Shown: positions 11,377 through 22,850, counted from the stretch's first letter. The stretch: 64,000 bases of DNA from Tamarix chinensis (GCA_030549775.1 CM060174.1:71551466-71615465), one strand, 5' to 3'. A program made the numbers and translations. The notes: generated by a model not told the origin, from the sequence alone.

Positions 11377-14093
11377 TTATGGGAGACTATTATTGCTTCT
11401 ATTAGATGTGGAATTTTGTCCTAGGTTGTATTTATGATACAGTTCTAATACCCTTACTAGCTTCTCTTCCATCAACCTACTCAACAAAGAGGAGATAATC
11501 ACTGGAAGAGAAGTAGAAACATCTAAAAACACATATTTCAAATGAGAGGGGACAGGTTTGAGCTCAAGCTGAGGAGGCTCTGCGATGGAGGGTTTTAATT
11601 TTTTTTTTATCTCATCACGCTCCAAGCCTCTAAGTAGCAACCTTAAAAATCTAGGATATGAAGGAGACACCTCCAAATATTGGATTGCTTTTGTAAGGCT
11701 CTCATCTTCCTCATGCGCACCAAGTCCATTTGTGAGACATGCTTCTGAAGGGTCATCTAATTTGTTCACCTGAAAATACTCACTAATACAATCATCAATA
11801 GAATCAATGCGTAAGTAAGTATCTTCATCATGATGGTGTTTTATGCCATAAAATACATTTAAAATAATTTGTTCATCATTAATCCTCAAAATTAGTTTAC
11901 ACTCATGAATTTCTATAAGAGTTTTACATGTGGCCAAAAATGTTCTCCCTAGAATTAGAGCTATCTCATGGTCCTCTTCCATCTCTAGAACAACAAAGTC
12001 CATAGGAAAGATGAACTTGTCAACTTTTAAGAGCACATCTACAATAATACCACGTGGATACTTGATTGGTCAATCCTCCAATTGGAGAGATATGGTCATG
12101 CCCATTGTTTCACCTAATCCAAGCTTCCTAAAAATGGAAAAAGGCATGAGGTTAATGCTTGCACCAAGATCACAAAGAACCTTATCAAAATGTAAACTAC
12201 TGATATTGCAAGGAATAGTAAAACTTCCTTGATCTTTTAGCTTAGGGGTAGTTTGTTTTGGAGCACAGCACAACATCCTCATTAAGTCTAACCATCTCAC
12301 AATCCTCTAGTTTCATTTTGTTGGCTAAAATTTCCTTTAAAAATTTGGCATAAGTAGGCATTTGAGTTAAAGCATCGGCAAATGGAATATATATATATAT
12401 ACACACACATATGTAATTTCTTAAAAATTTCAAGAAACTTGGAAAATTGTGTATCCAATTTCTATTGTTTCAACCTTTGGGGAAATGGGATACGAGGTTG
12501 ATAAGGTTTTACCTCATGATGCAAACCCTCACTAGGTGTGGGATCATCTCTTACCTCATTTTGAGAATTAGAAATTTCTATGGGCTGCTCATCAACTACC
12601 TTTTTCTTACCCTTTTCTTCCAAGCTCGGAAATGGTATATCAGACAACTCTTTACCACTCCTCAAAGTGATTGCTTTTGCATCCTCTTGTGGATTCCTTT
12701 CTATATTGCTAGGCAAGGTTCCCTAGTTTCTTTTGGAGATCATATTTTCCAATTGTCCTACTTGCACCTCCAAGTACTTCAAAGAAGCCTCATGATTTTA
12801 CATTTGTGTTTCTTGATTTTGGAATCTAGACTCACTTTGGTTTATGAAATTAGTAAGTAATTCTTCCAAACTTGGTTTTGGTTCAGGGGCCATGATTTGG
12901 TATCCTGGAGGTGGTCTTACTTAACTTGGAGCCTGAGTTGCGTTTTGATTTCTCTAAGAAAAATTTGGGTGATTCCTCTAGGTGTTCGAGTAAGGATTGT
13001 TGTTGGACCTGCCAAAATTTGAAACAAAATTATCCTGCTCAGATGATTGTACAAAAGGGTTACCCAGCTAGCACTCAGTGCTAGTGTAAAGTCCACCACA
13101 TAAGTCACATCTCACAATTGGGACTTGTATAGTAGAAGCACTCAAGTTAGCCACTTGTTTAGTCGAAGCATCTAACTAAGCCAAAAGAGTAGTGACAACA
13201 TCGACAGAATGGATGTCCGCACTCCTATTAGGTAATCTCTCAGCATGCCACCGATGACTATTAGTTGCTAACTCTTCAATAAAATCATAGGCATCTTCTG
13301 GGGTCTTGTTCATGATTGTCCCACCTACAGCTGCATCAAGCATGGAACGATTAGTAGAAAATAAACCGTTATAAAAAGAATAAACCTGTAGCCAAATAGG
13401 TAAACCATAGTGATGACATTTTCTCAGCAATTCTTTGAATCGTTCCCACTCTTCATATAATGAGTCCTTATCATACTATGTAAAAGTAGTAATATCATTT
13501 ATCATCTTAGTAGGTTTTTATGGTGGAAAAAATTTAGTAATAAATTGCCGAGCCATATCATCCCACGTAGTAATTGATCCCATTGGCAAAGAATGTAACC
13601 AACTCTTGGCTTTATTCCTAAGAGATAAAGGGAAGAACCTAAGCCTTATGGCATCATCAGAAACCCCATTCTGCCTAAAAGTATCACAAATATCAAGAAA
13701 TTAGCAATATGAGCATTCGGGTCATCATTTGGCAATCCTCTAAATTTGAATCATTTGAATAATGGCTGATTTAATTTCAAAGTTGTGTGCTTGCACGACT
13801 GGCCGTATGATGCTGGAACCTGTACCATATAGATTTGGGGTGGCATAATATTTAAGAGATCTACGTACTGGAGCTTGTACTTGCACTTGAAGTATTGCCT
13901 GTGGAAGAGCCGAATTGTGTTGTAAATTTGGATTCAACACTTGTGGAGAATACGGGTCTTACGGATTAAGATATTGTTGGTTCCCAATGTTTTCCATGCC
14001 TTCAGCACATCTATCCAATCAGTGCAACCTATGGAAAGTCCTCTAAATCTCTAGATCAAATGGCTCTAGCTCACCCCCACAAGAGCGGGTCAT
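11377..14093 (-). pseudogene. Athila/Tat-type gypsy gag-protease remnant
   Basis: On the minus strand gag starts near ATG 14093. Readable gag blocks run from high to low coordinates: NFEIKSAIIQMIQ (about 13740-13790), SWLHSLPMGSITTWDDMARQF (about 13545-13610), LRKCHHYGLPIWLQVYSFYN (about 13370-13428) and AAVGGTIMNKTPEDAYDFIEE (about 13270-13340). A later block, EDAKAITLRSGKELSD, is near 12640-12690. The protease follows: DLGASINLMPFSIFRKLGLGE near 12105-12170, then FVVLEMEEDHEIALILGRTFL around 11930-11995. These are hallmarks of Athila/Tat-lineage proteins. RT is barely reached before the element is lost at 11377. The frame is broken repeatedly, for example near 12300, 12433 and 13175. Upstream are the matching PBS and LTR, so the order LTR-PBS-gag-PR is intact while the 3' half is missing. 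Confidence 0.85.
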
Positions 14094-14241
14094 GCACTAA
14101 AGATCCTACGCAAAGTTAGAAAACTACTCGAAAAAACTTTAAAAGGATCAAAAATAAAAATAAAACAAAATAAAATAAATAGAAACACAGATGTCTAAAT
14201 TAAAGAAAATATCTCGAATCCCGAGGTCACTTTTTACCTAG

Positions 14242-14259
14242 TCCCCAACAACAACGCCA
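14242..14259 (-). other. Primer-binding site of the Athila/Tat-type element
   Basis: The minus strand reads TGGCGTTGTTGTTGGGGA, starting 6 bp beyond the LTR 3' end at 14266. Athila/Tat elements characteristically carry TGGCGCCGTTGCCGGGGA here. The four differences are all C to T, consistent with decay of methylated cytosines. Confidence 0.8.
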
Positions 14260-14265
14260 AAAACT

Positions 14266-15658
14266 TGATGACTTCTAACCGCAAGTGCATGGTGTTGAAG
14301 TAGCATGCAAGGTCGAGCCCACAGAGACTAGGAAGTGAGCAATGGGATAGTGAAAACATCTCCTTTGTCTAGAGTAACGATAGGGGCAGATGATATCTAA
14401 ATCTAAATGAAAAGAAAATGTGTAAACTAAATCCAACTATAATCTAAGAACAAGTGAAATTCAGTTAGAGAAAAAACTAAGATTTCGATTAATCCTCTCA
14501 ACCCTAATGTGACTGAATATTTACCTCAAATCCCAAATCAAAAAACACTGTCATGATTGTCAACCAAAGTATGTAGTGTAATGCTCTCTCGAGCCACTAT
14601 ACTCTATTGTCTATTAAGACTCATCTATCTTTAGTATGAATGCAAAAATAGGCAACACATTATTATGTATCATATTCCCTTTTTTAGTTCTAGAAGTCAA
14701 CCAATGTTTCTCGATTTTGTGGTTTGATTTTTAGTCATGCTAATGCAGCACACTCCGACTCATCTCTCAAATATCGCCGGGTTTCTCTAAATTACAATAG
14801 AAAAGTAATCAATTTTCTCTATTATTCCAATTAAATCATTAGCACAACACATATAATAAGGAATTAAATTAGGCAGGGTTCAAGTTCTCAATACATCTGG
14901 ATGAAGGGATTTTCCCTTCACCTCGGCATAGATCAATTAGCCAATCATAGCTTTCATTAAGCTCAACATCTTAAACATAGAGAATTACATCAATTGAAAA
15001 AAAATCCAAAGAAAAAAATACAATAACATCTTTATTCAAGATGAGAAATTCACTATTCTATCCGTCCGACTACGAATAAGAAATTGAGATCAAGAGATGG
15101 AAGATTGTGGATGAATTAGAGGTGGGATTGGATTAAGTGATGCCAAACAAGTAACCCTAGATCTCTCTTTAGTGCTCTCAAAGCCACCATCTTTTTGTTC
15201 CATTCGTTCCTCTACCAAAATGAATAAAAAATATGTTTATATAGACGTAATTGTCCATCAATATGGCTGTGTAAACCAAAAAGCCGGTGTTGTTTTGATT
15301 CTTCAGCTTTGCACATTTCAGCCATAAATTCTTTGTTTGACTTTGGATTGAGTTGATTTTTGATGCGTTGGAAAGATAACAAAACTATATACAACTTTTA
15401 TGTTCAACACGTTTCCAAATTCATATCTCATCATGTTTGTAGTTCTAAGTCTTTATTCCTTTTCATACTTTGAGCACTCACGTTTGCTTCTGTTTTGTTC
15501 CAGCTATTGCATTTCAGCTCTTTTTGATCCTATACCTACAAAATATGATCAAGCGCAATAAATAAGAACAAGTGGACTCAGTTATAAAAAAATCATGATA
15601 TAATCATATTAAATCTTCATGTTAAAGTCCATATGATTGACATAATTCATTCCTATCA
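14266..15658 (-). mobile_element. 5' LTR of the Athila/Tat-type element (~1.39 kb)
   Basis: On the minus strand the repeat would begin TGATAGGAATGAATT at 15658 and end GAAGTCATCA at 14266, giving matching TGAT/ATCA tips directly beside the PBS. No second copy is in the window, so the 3' LTR is lost or outside. The LTR is non-coding. The 15658 boundary is inferred from terminal dinucleotide symmetry and could be off by some bases. Confidence 0.65.
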
Positions 15659-16299
15659 AACATACCACACCCAAATGAAAATAGAGGATAATTCAACGGA
15701 ACCGCTCAAACTTTTTCCTAAATCTAATTCTTTCTTGATTAAAAATTAAAAAAAAGGGAGAAAGAGAAAATATCAAAATAATAAGAGAAATTTGATTGTA
15801 GTGATTGATGTGAAAAAGAGAGAAGTTGAATGCAAGAGAGTTAAGTATTTTGATGGTTGAAAGAAAGGTGAATAAAAGGGGAAATCAGAGCTATTTATAG
15901 CCAACAAATCGATAAGAATCACAAGTGTGGTTAAGAACAAATCATAAGCCCTAATTCTAACAATTTGAATTTGAGTTAAACAGATAAATTTCATTTAAGA
16001 TATGATGACCTATCCCCTAGAGCTCAAATGGTGTGTCTGGAGGAGTGTAGGTTAATTGATCTAGAAGTGTAGTACACAAGAAGGGAAATAGAAGGTTGGT
16101 GTGGAAGAAATCTCCTTGTTGAGCATAATTGAGTTTGAGATTGACGCAATGATCCAAAAAATGTGTAGAGGAGAGAGGTGAAAAAAGACAAAGCTGAGAA
16201 CATCTCCCCCTCCCCCCTCAATTATCCTAATCGACTCCTTAGATTGATCTAAGGTATTATTTTTTTGGCCAAATACACCGTGAAAAAGGTTAAAAGTAT
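15659..16299. other. Unassigned stretch between LTR fragments
   Basis: AT-rich with a purine-rich part near 15740-15870. Short open frames on the minus strand (15773-15994, 16024-16221) have no recognisable domain. It could be part of the LTR fragment to its right. Confidence 0.4.
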
Positions 16300-16750
16300 T
16301 TTAGGAACAATTCAGCATGGGTTGATTGACTAATTCTATGAACTGATCGATTGGTTATTCATTTCAACAAAATTGTTTGTACTCTACCAAATCAATCAAC
16401 TAGTTGGGGAACCAATCAACTGATCTATAGAACAATTGACTGATAGGCTAAACTGATCGACTAGTTTGTCGAGCTAGGTATACTTTTGAAACTCAATTTT
16501 TGGGAAATTTTCTTATACTAAAATGGAACCTTGTTACCAATCATAGTTATAAAGCAAAATCAAACATAAAAAATTAGAAAAATTTATCATTCAACACTTT
16601 ATAAAATGATGAAGTATTATACCGTGAGCATTAACTAAACTTGGATGAGCTAGTCAACTGCCTAGCAGGACGATTCTTGGGATATACTATCATGAGATAG
16701 CTAGTGGTCGAAGCAAAATTAGAATGTTGCATTATTTGATTAAGGGTGAA
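16300..16750 (+). mobile_element. Fragment of LTR family 'C'
   Basis: The stretch repeats variants of AATCAACTGGTT/GATCGATTGGTT (about 16318, 16346, 16390, 16412, 16450). It matches the LTR at 38599-41025 in the same order and orientation: accaatcaactgatctatag here against accaatcaactggtctatag at 38808, then a GTTTGTC-GCT box and a TTTTGAA-CT-ATTTT block in both. It is truncated on both sides, on the right by the 5S-containing LTR. Confidence 0.6.
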
Positions 16751-17046
16751 TGTAATACCTCCAAATTGAGCAAAGTGTTATAAGGACTGATATGGCTATT
16801 TATATCAATAACGTTTTCCATTCTTTTGGTGATTTTGTCCTAAGAACTCCATAGTTAAGCATGCTTGTCGGGAAGTAATTTTTAGGATGGATGATCTTCT
16901 TAGGAAGCTTTTAAAATATTTTGGGAAGTGTGTGAGTAATGACGGAGCGCACTGAAAGAACTTGTGTTGATCTATGGGGATAATATATCAATTCAAAAGG
17001 GATTTAAGGTATCCTCTGCGTGATCGTATCAACTCAAGGTGTTACA
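16751..17046 (+). mobile_element. Cassandra-type TRIM LTR carrying a 5S rRNA-like segment
   Basis: The unit starts TGTAATACCTCCAAATTG and ends CAAGGTGTTACA, about 296 bp, with TG...CA tips. Inside it (16831-16912) is a 5S rRNA-like segment. Cassandra elements are plant terminal-repeat retrotransposons in miniature whose LTRs carry 5S-derived Pol III promoters, and the size and layout fit that family. I see only one LTR, so this is a solo LTR or a remnant. GTGAA before the left end and GTGAT four bases after the right end could be a displaced target duplication, but this is weak. Confidence 0.8.
16831..16912 (+). ncRNA. 5S rRNA-derived segment with Pol III internal-control-like boxes
   Basis: The run AGAACTCCATAGTTAAGC (16843-16860) corresponds to AGAACTCCGCAGTTAAGC of plant 5S rRNA. 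AGTTAAGCATGCTTG (16853-16867) corresponds to the A box and AGGATGGATGATC (16884-16896) to the C box, followed by CTTAGGAAG for CTGGGAAG. Most differences are C to T or G to A. The 5S 5' third and 3' terminus are not recognisable, so this is not a functional 5S gene; the context is an LTR. Confidence 0.8.
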
Positions 17047-17875
17047 TATTGTGATTACGTTTTTGGGTGGGCCAACTAGGGCTAATACCATTTAGGTACT
17101 AGATTAGTTGTTATAATTTATTTGAGTCTCTATTCTCAAGCAAAATAATCAAATGGCTGTGATTACAATAATGGAATATAATAATCAATTATTCTCATTC
17201 ATTCACTTTATATTTCATTATCCTAAATATGTCACACAATTGTGTTCTTTACAATTGTGTTACCATATAACGCATTTGCTTACCTTGGTATTGCATTATG
17301 TATTATTTTAATCGCATGTGTGCCTTATGTGTAGAATACTATCTTGTAGGATAGATGCATTATTCCACATGGAGTCATGCTTCATTATACATTTTTACCC
17401 ATGTGTTATGTCCAATCATGTGTTTATAAGCATGACTCTATGATCACATGTTATGTCATATGTTATCATGTGTACTCACGTATATCTTTAATAACTATTA
17501 CTATGATATTCCATATTAGCATGCCCTAATCTAGCTATTGCATGTGTATCTAGTTATATTCATTTAATATATGACTGATATTGTTATTACCTTTGTTGAC
17601 TAGATCATGTGATAATCCATTGATGGTGGATAGCAAACCTCTTGTGCAAGCTTGAGAATGCTTGTTATTTTTATGTTGAAGACTTGGGATTTAGAGAGTA
17701 GGTCACCCATAATTGTTTATCCCTCGAGGATTTTGCCTTGTTTTTTATATATATTTTAAAAATTTTCAATGTTGTATCAAAATTTTGATAATGTTGTAAT
17801 TAAATTTTAGTTTCTTGTTACCTTGATAAGTTTTCAAATTATAGGGTTATTTAACTAGTTTTCTACTAATTTACT
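17047..17875 (+). mobile_element. LTR fragment related to LTR B, opposite orientation
   Basis: The reverse complement of about 2950-3815 in LTR B aligns here. Examples are GGGTGGGCCAACTAGGGCTA (17065) against the complement of TAGCTCTAATTGGCCCACC (3782), CTTGTGCAAGCTTGAG (17641) against the complement near 3165, and TGTTGTAATTAAATTTTA (17792) against the complement near 3020. It is cut on the left by the 5S-containing LTR and meets the gypsy RT on the right near 17875. Confidence 0.7.
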
Positions 17876-17879
17876 AGTG

Positions 17880-18664
17880 ATGATTTTAATGATATTTTTG
17901 TGTACTCTTCTAGTCTTAACGATCATGTAAGGAACTTGAGAATTGTATTTTTATCTCTTAGGAAAAAAATTATATGGTATCTAGAAAAAATGTGATTTCT
18001 TTGTGCCAAGAGTCACATTTTTAGGGTTCATTGGATCTAGATACAGAATTAGAATGGATGAGTCAAAGGTGGAGACAATAAAAACGTGGCTTACACCCAC
18101 ATCCATTACCACTGTTATATCCTTTCATGGGATTTCCTCTTTTTATAGAAGCTTCATGAAAGGATTTAGCACACTTCTAGCACCCATCACAAAATGCATA
18201 AAAAAAAAAGGGGAGTTCCAATGGACCAATTCCACACAAGAAGCCTTCGAACGAATCAAGAGCAACTTGAGTGAGGTCCTAGTATTGTGTTTACCTAAAT
18301 TTGACAAGCTGTTCAATATCATGTATGATGCAAGTGGAGTGAGCATTGGTGCCATCTTACAACAAGAAGGAAAATCGGTAGCCTTCTATAGTGAGAAATT
18401 CAATAGTTCAAGATCCAACTATAGCACCTATGACAAATAATTTTATACAATTGGTAGGGCTTTAGATTATTTGTCACACTATCTTAGCCTATCACAATTT
18501 GTATTGCATATCGATCATACAGGCTTAACCCTAGGCATGCTAGGTGGGTATTTTTTTTTTGCAATATTTCTCATTTGTAGCTAAGCATAAGAGTGGAAAA
18601 ACAAATGTTGTGGTGGATCCACCCTCTAGAAGATATTATATGTTGTCATTATTAGAGGCAAAGG
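17880..18664 (+). pseudogene. Second Ty3/gypsy pol: end of RT and RNase H
   Basis: The remnant begins at the RT active-site loop FNDIFVYSSSLNDHV (about 17887-17931); the expected DD is ND, so the catalytic site is broken. After a frameshift, an open stretch (18003-18440) gives VTFLGFIGS, DESKVETIKTWLTPTSITTVI, SFHGISSFYRSFMKGFSTLLA and then the RNase H start YDASGVSIGAILQQEGKSVAFYSEKFN, with the first RNase H Asp present. The later part decays through LHIDHTG near 18510 to a tether-like VVVDPPSRRYYMLSLLEAK at 18611-18664. At 18665 the frame is cut inside codon-level continuity by a solo LTR and resumes at 23163. N-terminal RT, protease and gag are missing. Confidence 0.82.
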
Positions 18665-19339
18665 TGTAACACCCCAAAATTCACAGCTAAAAATTTTCGT
18701 TTTATTAAAAGAATTAGCGGAAGTAAAATAAAAAACTATAAATTTCAATGATATTATCGCCACACTTAGTATCAGATCGGTTCACTCCTACTGTTCCAGT
18801 ACCAAGTGCTAAGGCTAAAATAATAAGATACAATTTGCTAGAATTTCAAACCATATTAAAAACCAAAGTAGGGAAAATAAACATTTACAAGAGTAGGATC
18901 CACCAATGGTGGTTACAAGAATACAGGTTACATTCAAAATAGGGTTAAAAAAGAGAGAGGTGAAACCCAAAAAATTCAGATAATTCCTTACGCTCTTTCC
19001 TGTTGCCCACTTAAATAACACCTGCAATGGACCTGTAAAGGACATAGCTCATTGAATAGGCAGGGGCCCCACGAATGGAACCCTTTAGAACTATGGTACT
19101 GAGTAACCCTTTAAACCACACTGGAAAAAAAACCCACAATACAACACATGATACAAAACTATAAACACATGTGATAAGAAATGCATGTAATAAGAAATGC
19201 ATACACAACATTTACATACTTAACAAGTCCATCAAATATTAATAGGTCATAATGTGCGATCAATACTTTTGGGCCTTAAGCTATTAATCCATCAGTATTC
19301 AATCATCTCTCAGATTATATCTATGTGAGTGCGGGAACC

Positions 19340-19636
19340 CCACTATTATAGCTAGTGGACCGGAAACAGACAGGGTAGAATGTTCCTGACCACTATTATT
19401 TGCTAGTGGATCAGTCTCCAAGGTAGAAGGTTCCTGGCCACTATTATCGCCGGTGGATTGGTCTAGCCCCAACTCACATGGTGTTCCACTATAAGTGATT
19501 AGTATTTTTCATGATTTATTCACATCCAATTTGGATTTATTAAGCTTGGGATCCCCCAGTATTATAATCGGTGAACTGGAATACAAATAACATCTTCCAA
19601 GGTAAAACATTCCTGGGCCACTATTATATCCAGTGG
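19340..19636. repeat. Array of interrupted palindromes in LTR A
   Basis: CCACTATTATAGCTAGTGG (19340-19358), then variants at 19390-19409, 19438-19456 and 19618-19636, plus a degenerate copy near 19555. Each has CCACTA/TAGTGG-like arms around a TATTAT core and is followed by GGTAGAA-GTTCCTGRCC-like sequence. The same motif recurs in LTRs E and F. Confidence 0.8.
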
Positions 19637-20399
19637 ATCGATAGTTATAATATAATTCAACTGGGCCCATCTCATTTGTCTTTCATTTTCATAATTAGTG
19701 TTTTCCCTTTTAATCATCACAATAATTTCATTTATTTTCCTCGGAGGGGAGATCAAGATCTCAGGACACAAAGATACACTTGTCGTATCGGTATATACAA
19801 GCTACTCAGTACCCTTTAACTATCAACCCAAGGACGCGAAGCTACCCTAGTCGTATTGGTGCATACAGCTACTCAATACCCTATCAACAAGGACACCAAA
19901 TTCATAAGTATGCATACCCCTTAAATAGGTTCGTAGATCTAGATAGAGTAAGATATAGGGTCTGGCTAGCAAATACCAGAATAACCGTGGGCTAAACCAC
20001 GTATTTAAGGTAGCGACCCCTAAAGAACCACCATTCCTGATCTCGAGGTATTTCACTTTAATTATTAGTGTCTTAATTAAGGTGATCATGAAAAACACAA
20101 CAATCAAATACGTATTCACTTTCAATCATTATGATATCATTAGGTACTCCTTATTCGTACCATTTTACAAGATAAGTTAGAGGAATCATTAAGGCCATCA
20201 TTATCTCATCCAATTCCGATTTAGGGTTCATTCTAGTGATACTTACTGATTGTCAAATGCCCTTATCTTACTATTCAGTGTTACTTGAGTCTTATTATGA
20301 AATTCCGTTATCCCAATGACATATTAGGTACGAATTACTAATTTATCCCTTTTATTTCTAAAAAATTACTGAGTTATCCCTTACTTGTATAATTATTAA

Positions 20400-21060
20400 G
20401 TCATTCCTTCTTCACTTGCTAATTTACAATATTACCCTCCATGTTGTATAATTACCAAATTATCCCTGGCTCGGTTTAGGTTGCCAAGTTATCTTCCACA
20501 CTTATTATATCACCAATCACCCTTTAGAATTGTTACACTTGTCATATTTCCCATTGGGTTGGTTAGGTTACCGTATTGCCTTTCTCCTTTATTATAATTA
20601 CCAAATTGCCCTTTAGTCAGTTAAATTACCAATTTGCCCTTCACCATTATCATAATTACCATATTTCCCTTCTCCATTATCATAATTTCCGAAATGCCCT
20701 TTTCCATTATCATGATTACCAAATTACCCTTTACCTGGTTAAATTACTAATTTACCCTTCTTCATTGTCATAATTACCAATTTACCCTTCTCCATTATTA
20801 TAATTATCAAATTACATTTCTCCATTATTATAATTACCAATCTACCCTTTTCCATTATTATAATTACCAATTTATCCTTCTCCATTATTAAAATTACCAA
20901 ATCACCCTTTTACTTACAAAATTACCATTTTGCCCCTTACTTCCACAACTACCATAATACCCTTTTACTTATAAAATTACCCTTTTGCCCCTTCCTTGCA
21001 AATCTACCATAATACCCTTTTACTTACAAAATTACTATTTTGCCCTTATTACACCACTTT
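20400..21060. repeat. 30-bp tandem repeat array in LTR A
   Basis: Units built on AATTACCAAATTGCCCTTCTCC plus ATTATCAT start at 20596, 20624, 20654, 20684, 20714, 20742, 20772, 20802, 20832, 20862, 20892 and 20920, so the spacing is 28 or 30 bp. Flanking copies are more degenerate. The complementary array in LTR F lies at 53330-54190. Confidence 0.9.
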
Positions 21061-21719
21061 TATTAAAATACTCTTACTACATACAATATTAATATTAATG
21101 CTCCATTCTCATCATCTAACTCCACCAACTATTATTATTCAACATAATCCTCATCAGCATCCATACATATTAGGCACCATTCTTACATAGACATATTACT
21201 AAAATGCCCTTAGGGCTCATAATAGCATTATTCATGTACCAATGGCCACGATAACATAACATATCATGGATAAGTACTTAACATTTGTATTAATAACAAA
21301 ACTCCTTAAGCATTATTTCTGCACATGGCACATAAACTAGCATGCTTTCCTTTTTATCAATCAATATAAGCAACTACATATATTATACTAAACAACATAT
21401 ATTATGCATAATAACATATTAAAACCCTAATGTGCTAGCATACGTTTATCCATACGTTTAGATGGGGTTTAATGATTACCTTAATTCCAGCAAAGATCAA
21501 ACATTGCCGGTATCTCGATTAAAGATTCAAGCTTTGATTAGCAAAACCAATACCTAAAAATATTATCAATATTTATCATATTAGAAATAGGAAAAAAAGC
21601 ATAAGACTTTATCAAAACTTAATTAATGATACACTTAACTTAACTATTATTATACCTTAAAATTCATTAACCAAATTAACCCAAAGGAATGCAGCAACTC
21701 ACACTACTCATGCAGCATA

Positions 21720-22850
21720 AGTTACATGCAAAAAAAGGGGTGGAAAGGGTCGAAGGTGGTGGAAGAAAGGAAGGGAGTGGTATTTTCGGGTTGGGATTTT
21801 AGGGCTAGGAAAGAGGGCAGGTGGGGGAGAGTTAGGGCAAGGGATGGGTGTAGGGGTGGAGAGGGGGTGTAGGTGGTGGTCGGGATGGGTTATCGGCGGC
21901 TAAGGGCAGCGGAGGCAGTGGCAATAGGGCTACAAAGGAGGCTACAGAAGTGAGTTTGAGAAGGAAGGAAAAGGGAGGAGGAAAAGGAGGTGAGGGGTGG
22001 TAGGGGAGGTTACAGGGAGTGGTTTAGTGGCTCAGGTGAGAAGGGAGAGAAAGAAGAGGAGAGGAAGGAGGGGCTTGTAGGGTGGCTCGAGGGGTGATGT
22101 AGTGGTGCAGGGAGGGAGTAGAAGGTGGTAGGAGGCATTGCAAGCGGTTGGTGTGGTGGTGGCAATGGCGGTGCAAAATAGGGAAGGATAAAGGAGAAGA
22201 AAGGGAGAGAAAGTGAGGTCAGGAGAGGAAAGAAGGCTTAAAAATGGTGCAGGAAAGAGGTGTTGAGGAGAAGAAAAAGGAGAGGGAGAAGAGGGGAGCA
22301 GTTGGCCTGGTCGAGGGAGGCTGTAAGGTGGGAGGCGGCTGCCAGGGTGGTAGGGAGTGGGGAGGGGAATAAGGGAAAGAAAGGGCATGTGTGTGGGGGG
22401 TCAGGGTTAGGGTCAGTTGGGTTCAAAATGGGGAAGAAAAGGATGGGGGAGAGAGAAGGAGAGTGGCAAGGAGGTAGGTCATTGTAGGGAGGTGTCAGCT
22501 GCACATGGTCAGGGTGGTCAAGTATGGCAAAGGAAGAAAGGAAGAAGAAGAAGAGGAGGAGGAGGAGGAGGGTATGCCAAGCGAGGGAGAAAAAGAAAGG
22601 GAGTGGGTCGGCCCAGTCGGAGGGAGAAGGAAAGAAAAGAAAGGAGAAATGTTGGGCTGGGTGACAACGCGCGGGATAAAGGAAGAGGAAATGAAGTTGG
22701 CGGATGGCTCAACGCGTAGGGGGGAGAGCAAGCCGAGGCCTGGTGGCTCAAAGGGAAGAAAAAGGAAAAAAGAAAGAATGAAAGAACAAAAAGGAAAAAG
22801 AAAGGAAAAAGGGAAAAAAAAAGTAAAGGAAAAATAAGGAAAAATAAGAT
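21720..22850. repeat. Purine-rich (G/A) tract in LTR A
   Basis: More than 1 kb is strongly biased to G and A on the plus strand, with GGAGGAGGAGG-type runs near 22550. The bias gives long but spurious open frames on both strands (Lys/Arg/Gly/Glu-rich on plus, Pro/Ser/Leu-rich on minus). LTR F shows the complementary C/T-rich tract at 51520-52690. Confidence 0.85.

Noticed and set aside
11585..12232. Plus-strand open frames at 11585-11773 and 11930-12232
   Set aside because: They are antisense shadows of the minus-strand protease, whose domain pattern is clear.
16831..16912. Functional 5S rRNA gene
   Set aside because: Only the central and C-box part is recognisable, it has many substitutions, and it lies inside an LTR-like unit.
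20596..20950. Regular 30-bp repeats resembling a CRISPR array
   Set aside because: There are no unique spacers; the repeats are head-to-tail, lie in a plant LTR and are degenerate.
22032..22837. Several overlapping open frames of 75-118 codons on both strands
   Set aside because: They result from G/A bias of the purine tract, which removes stops in several frames at once; proteins are low-complexity.
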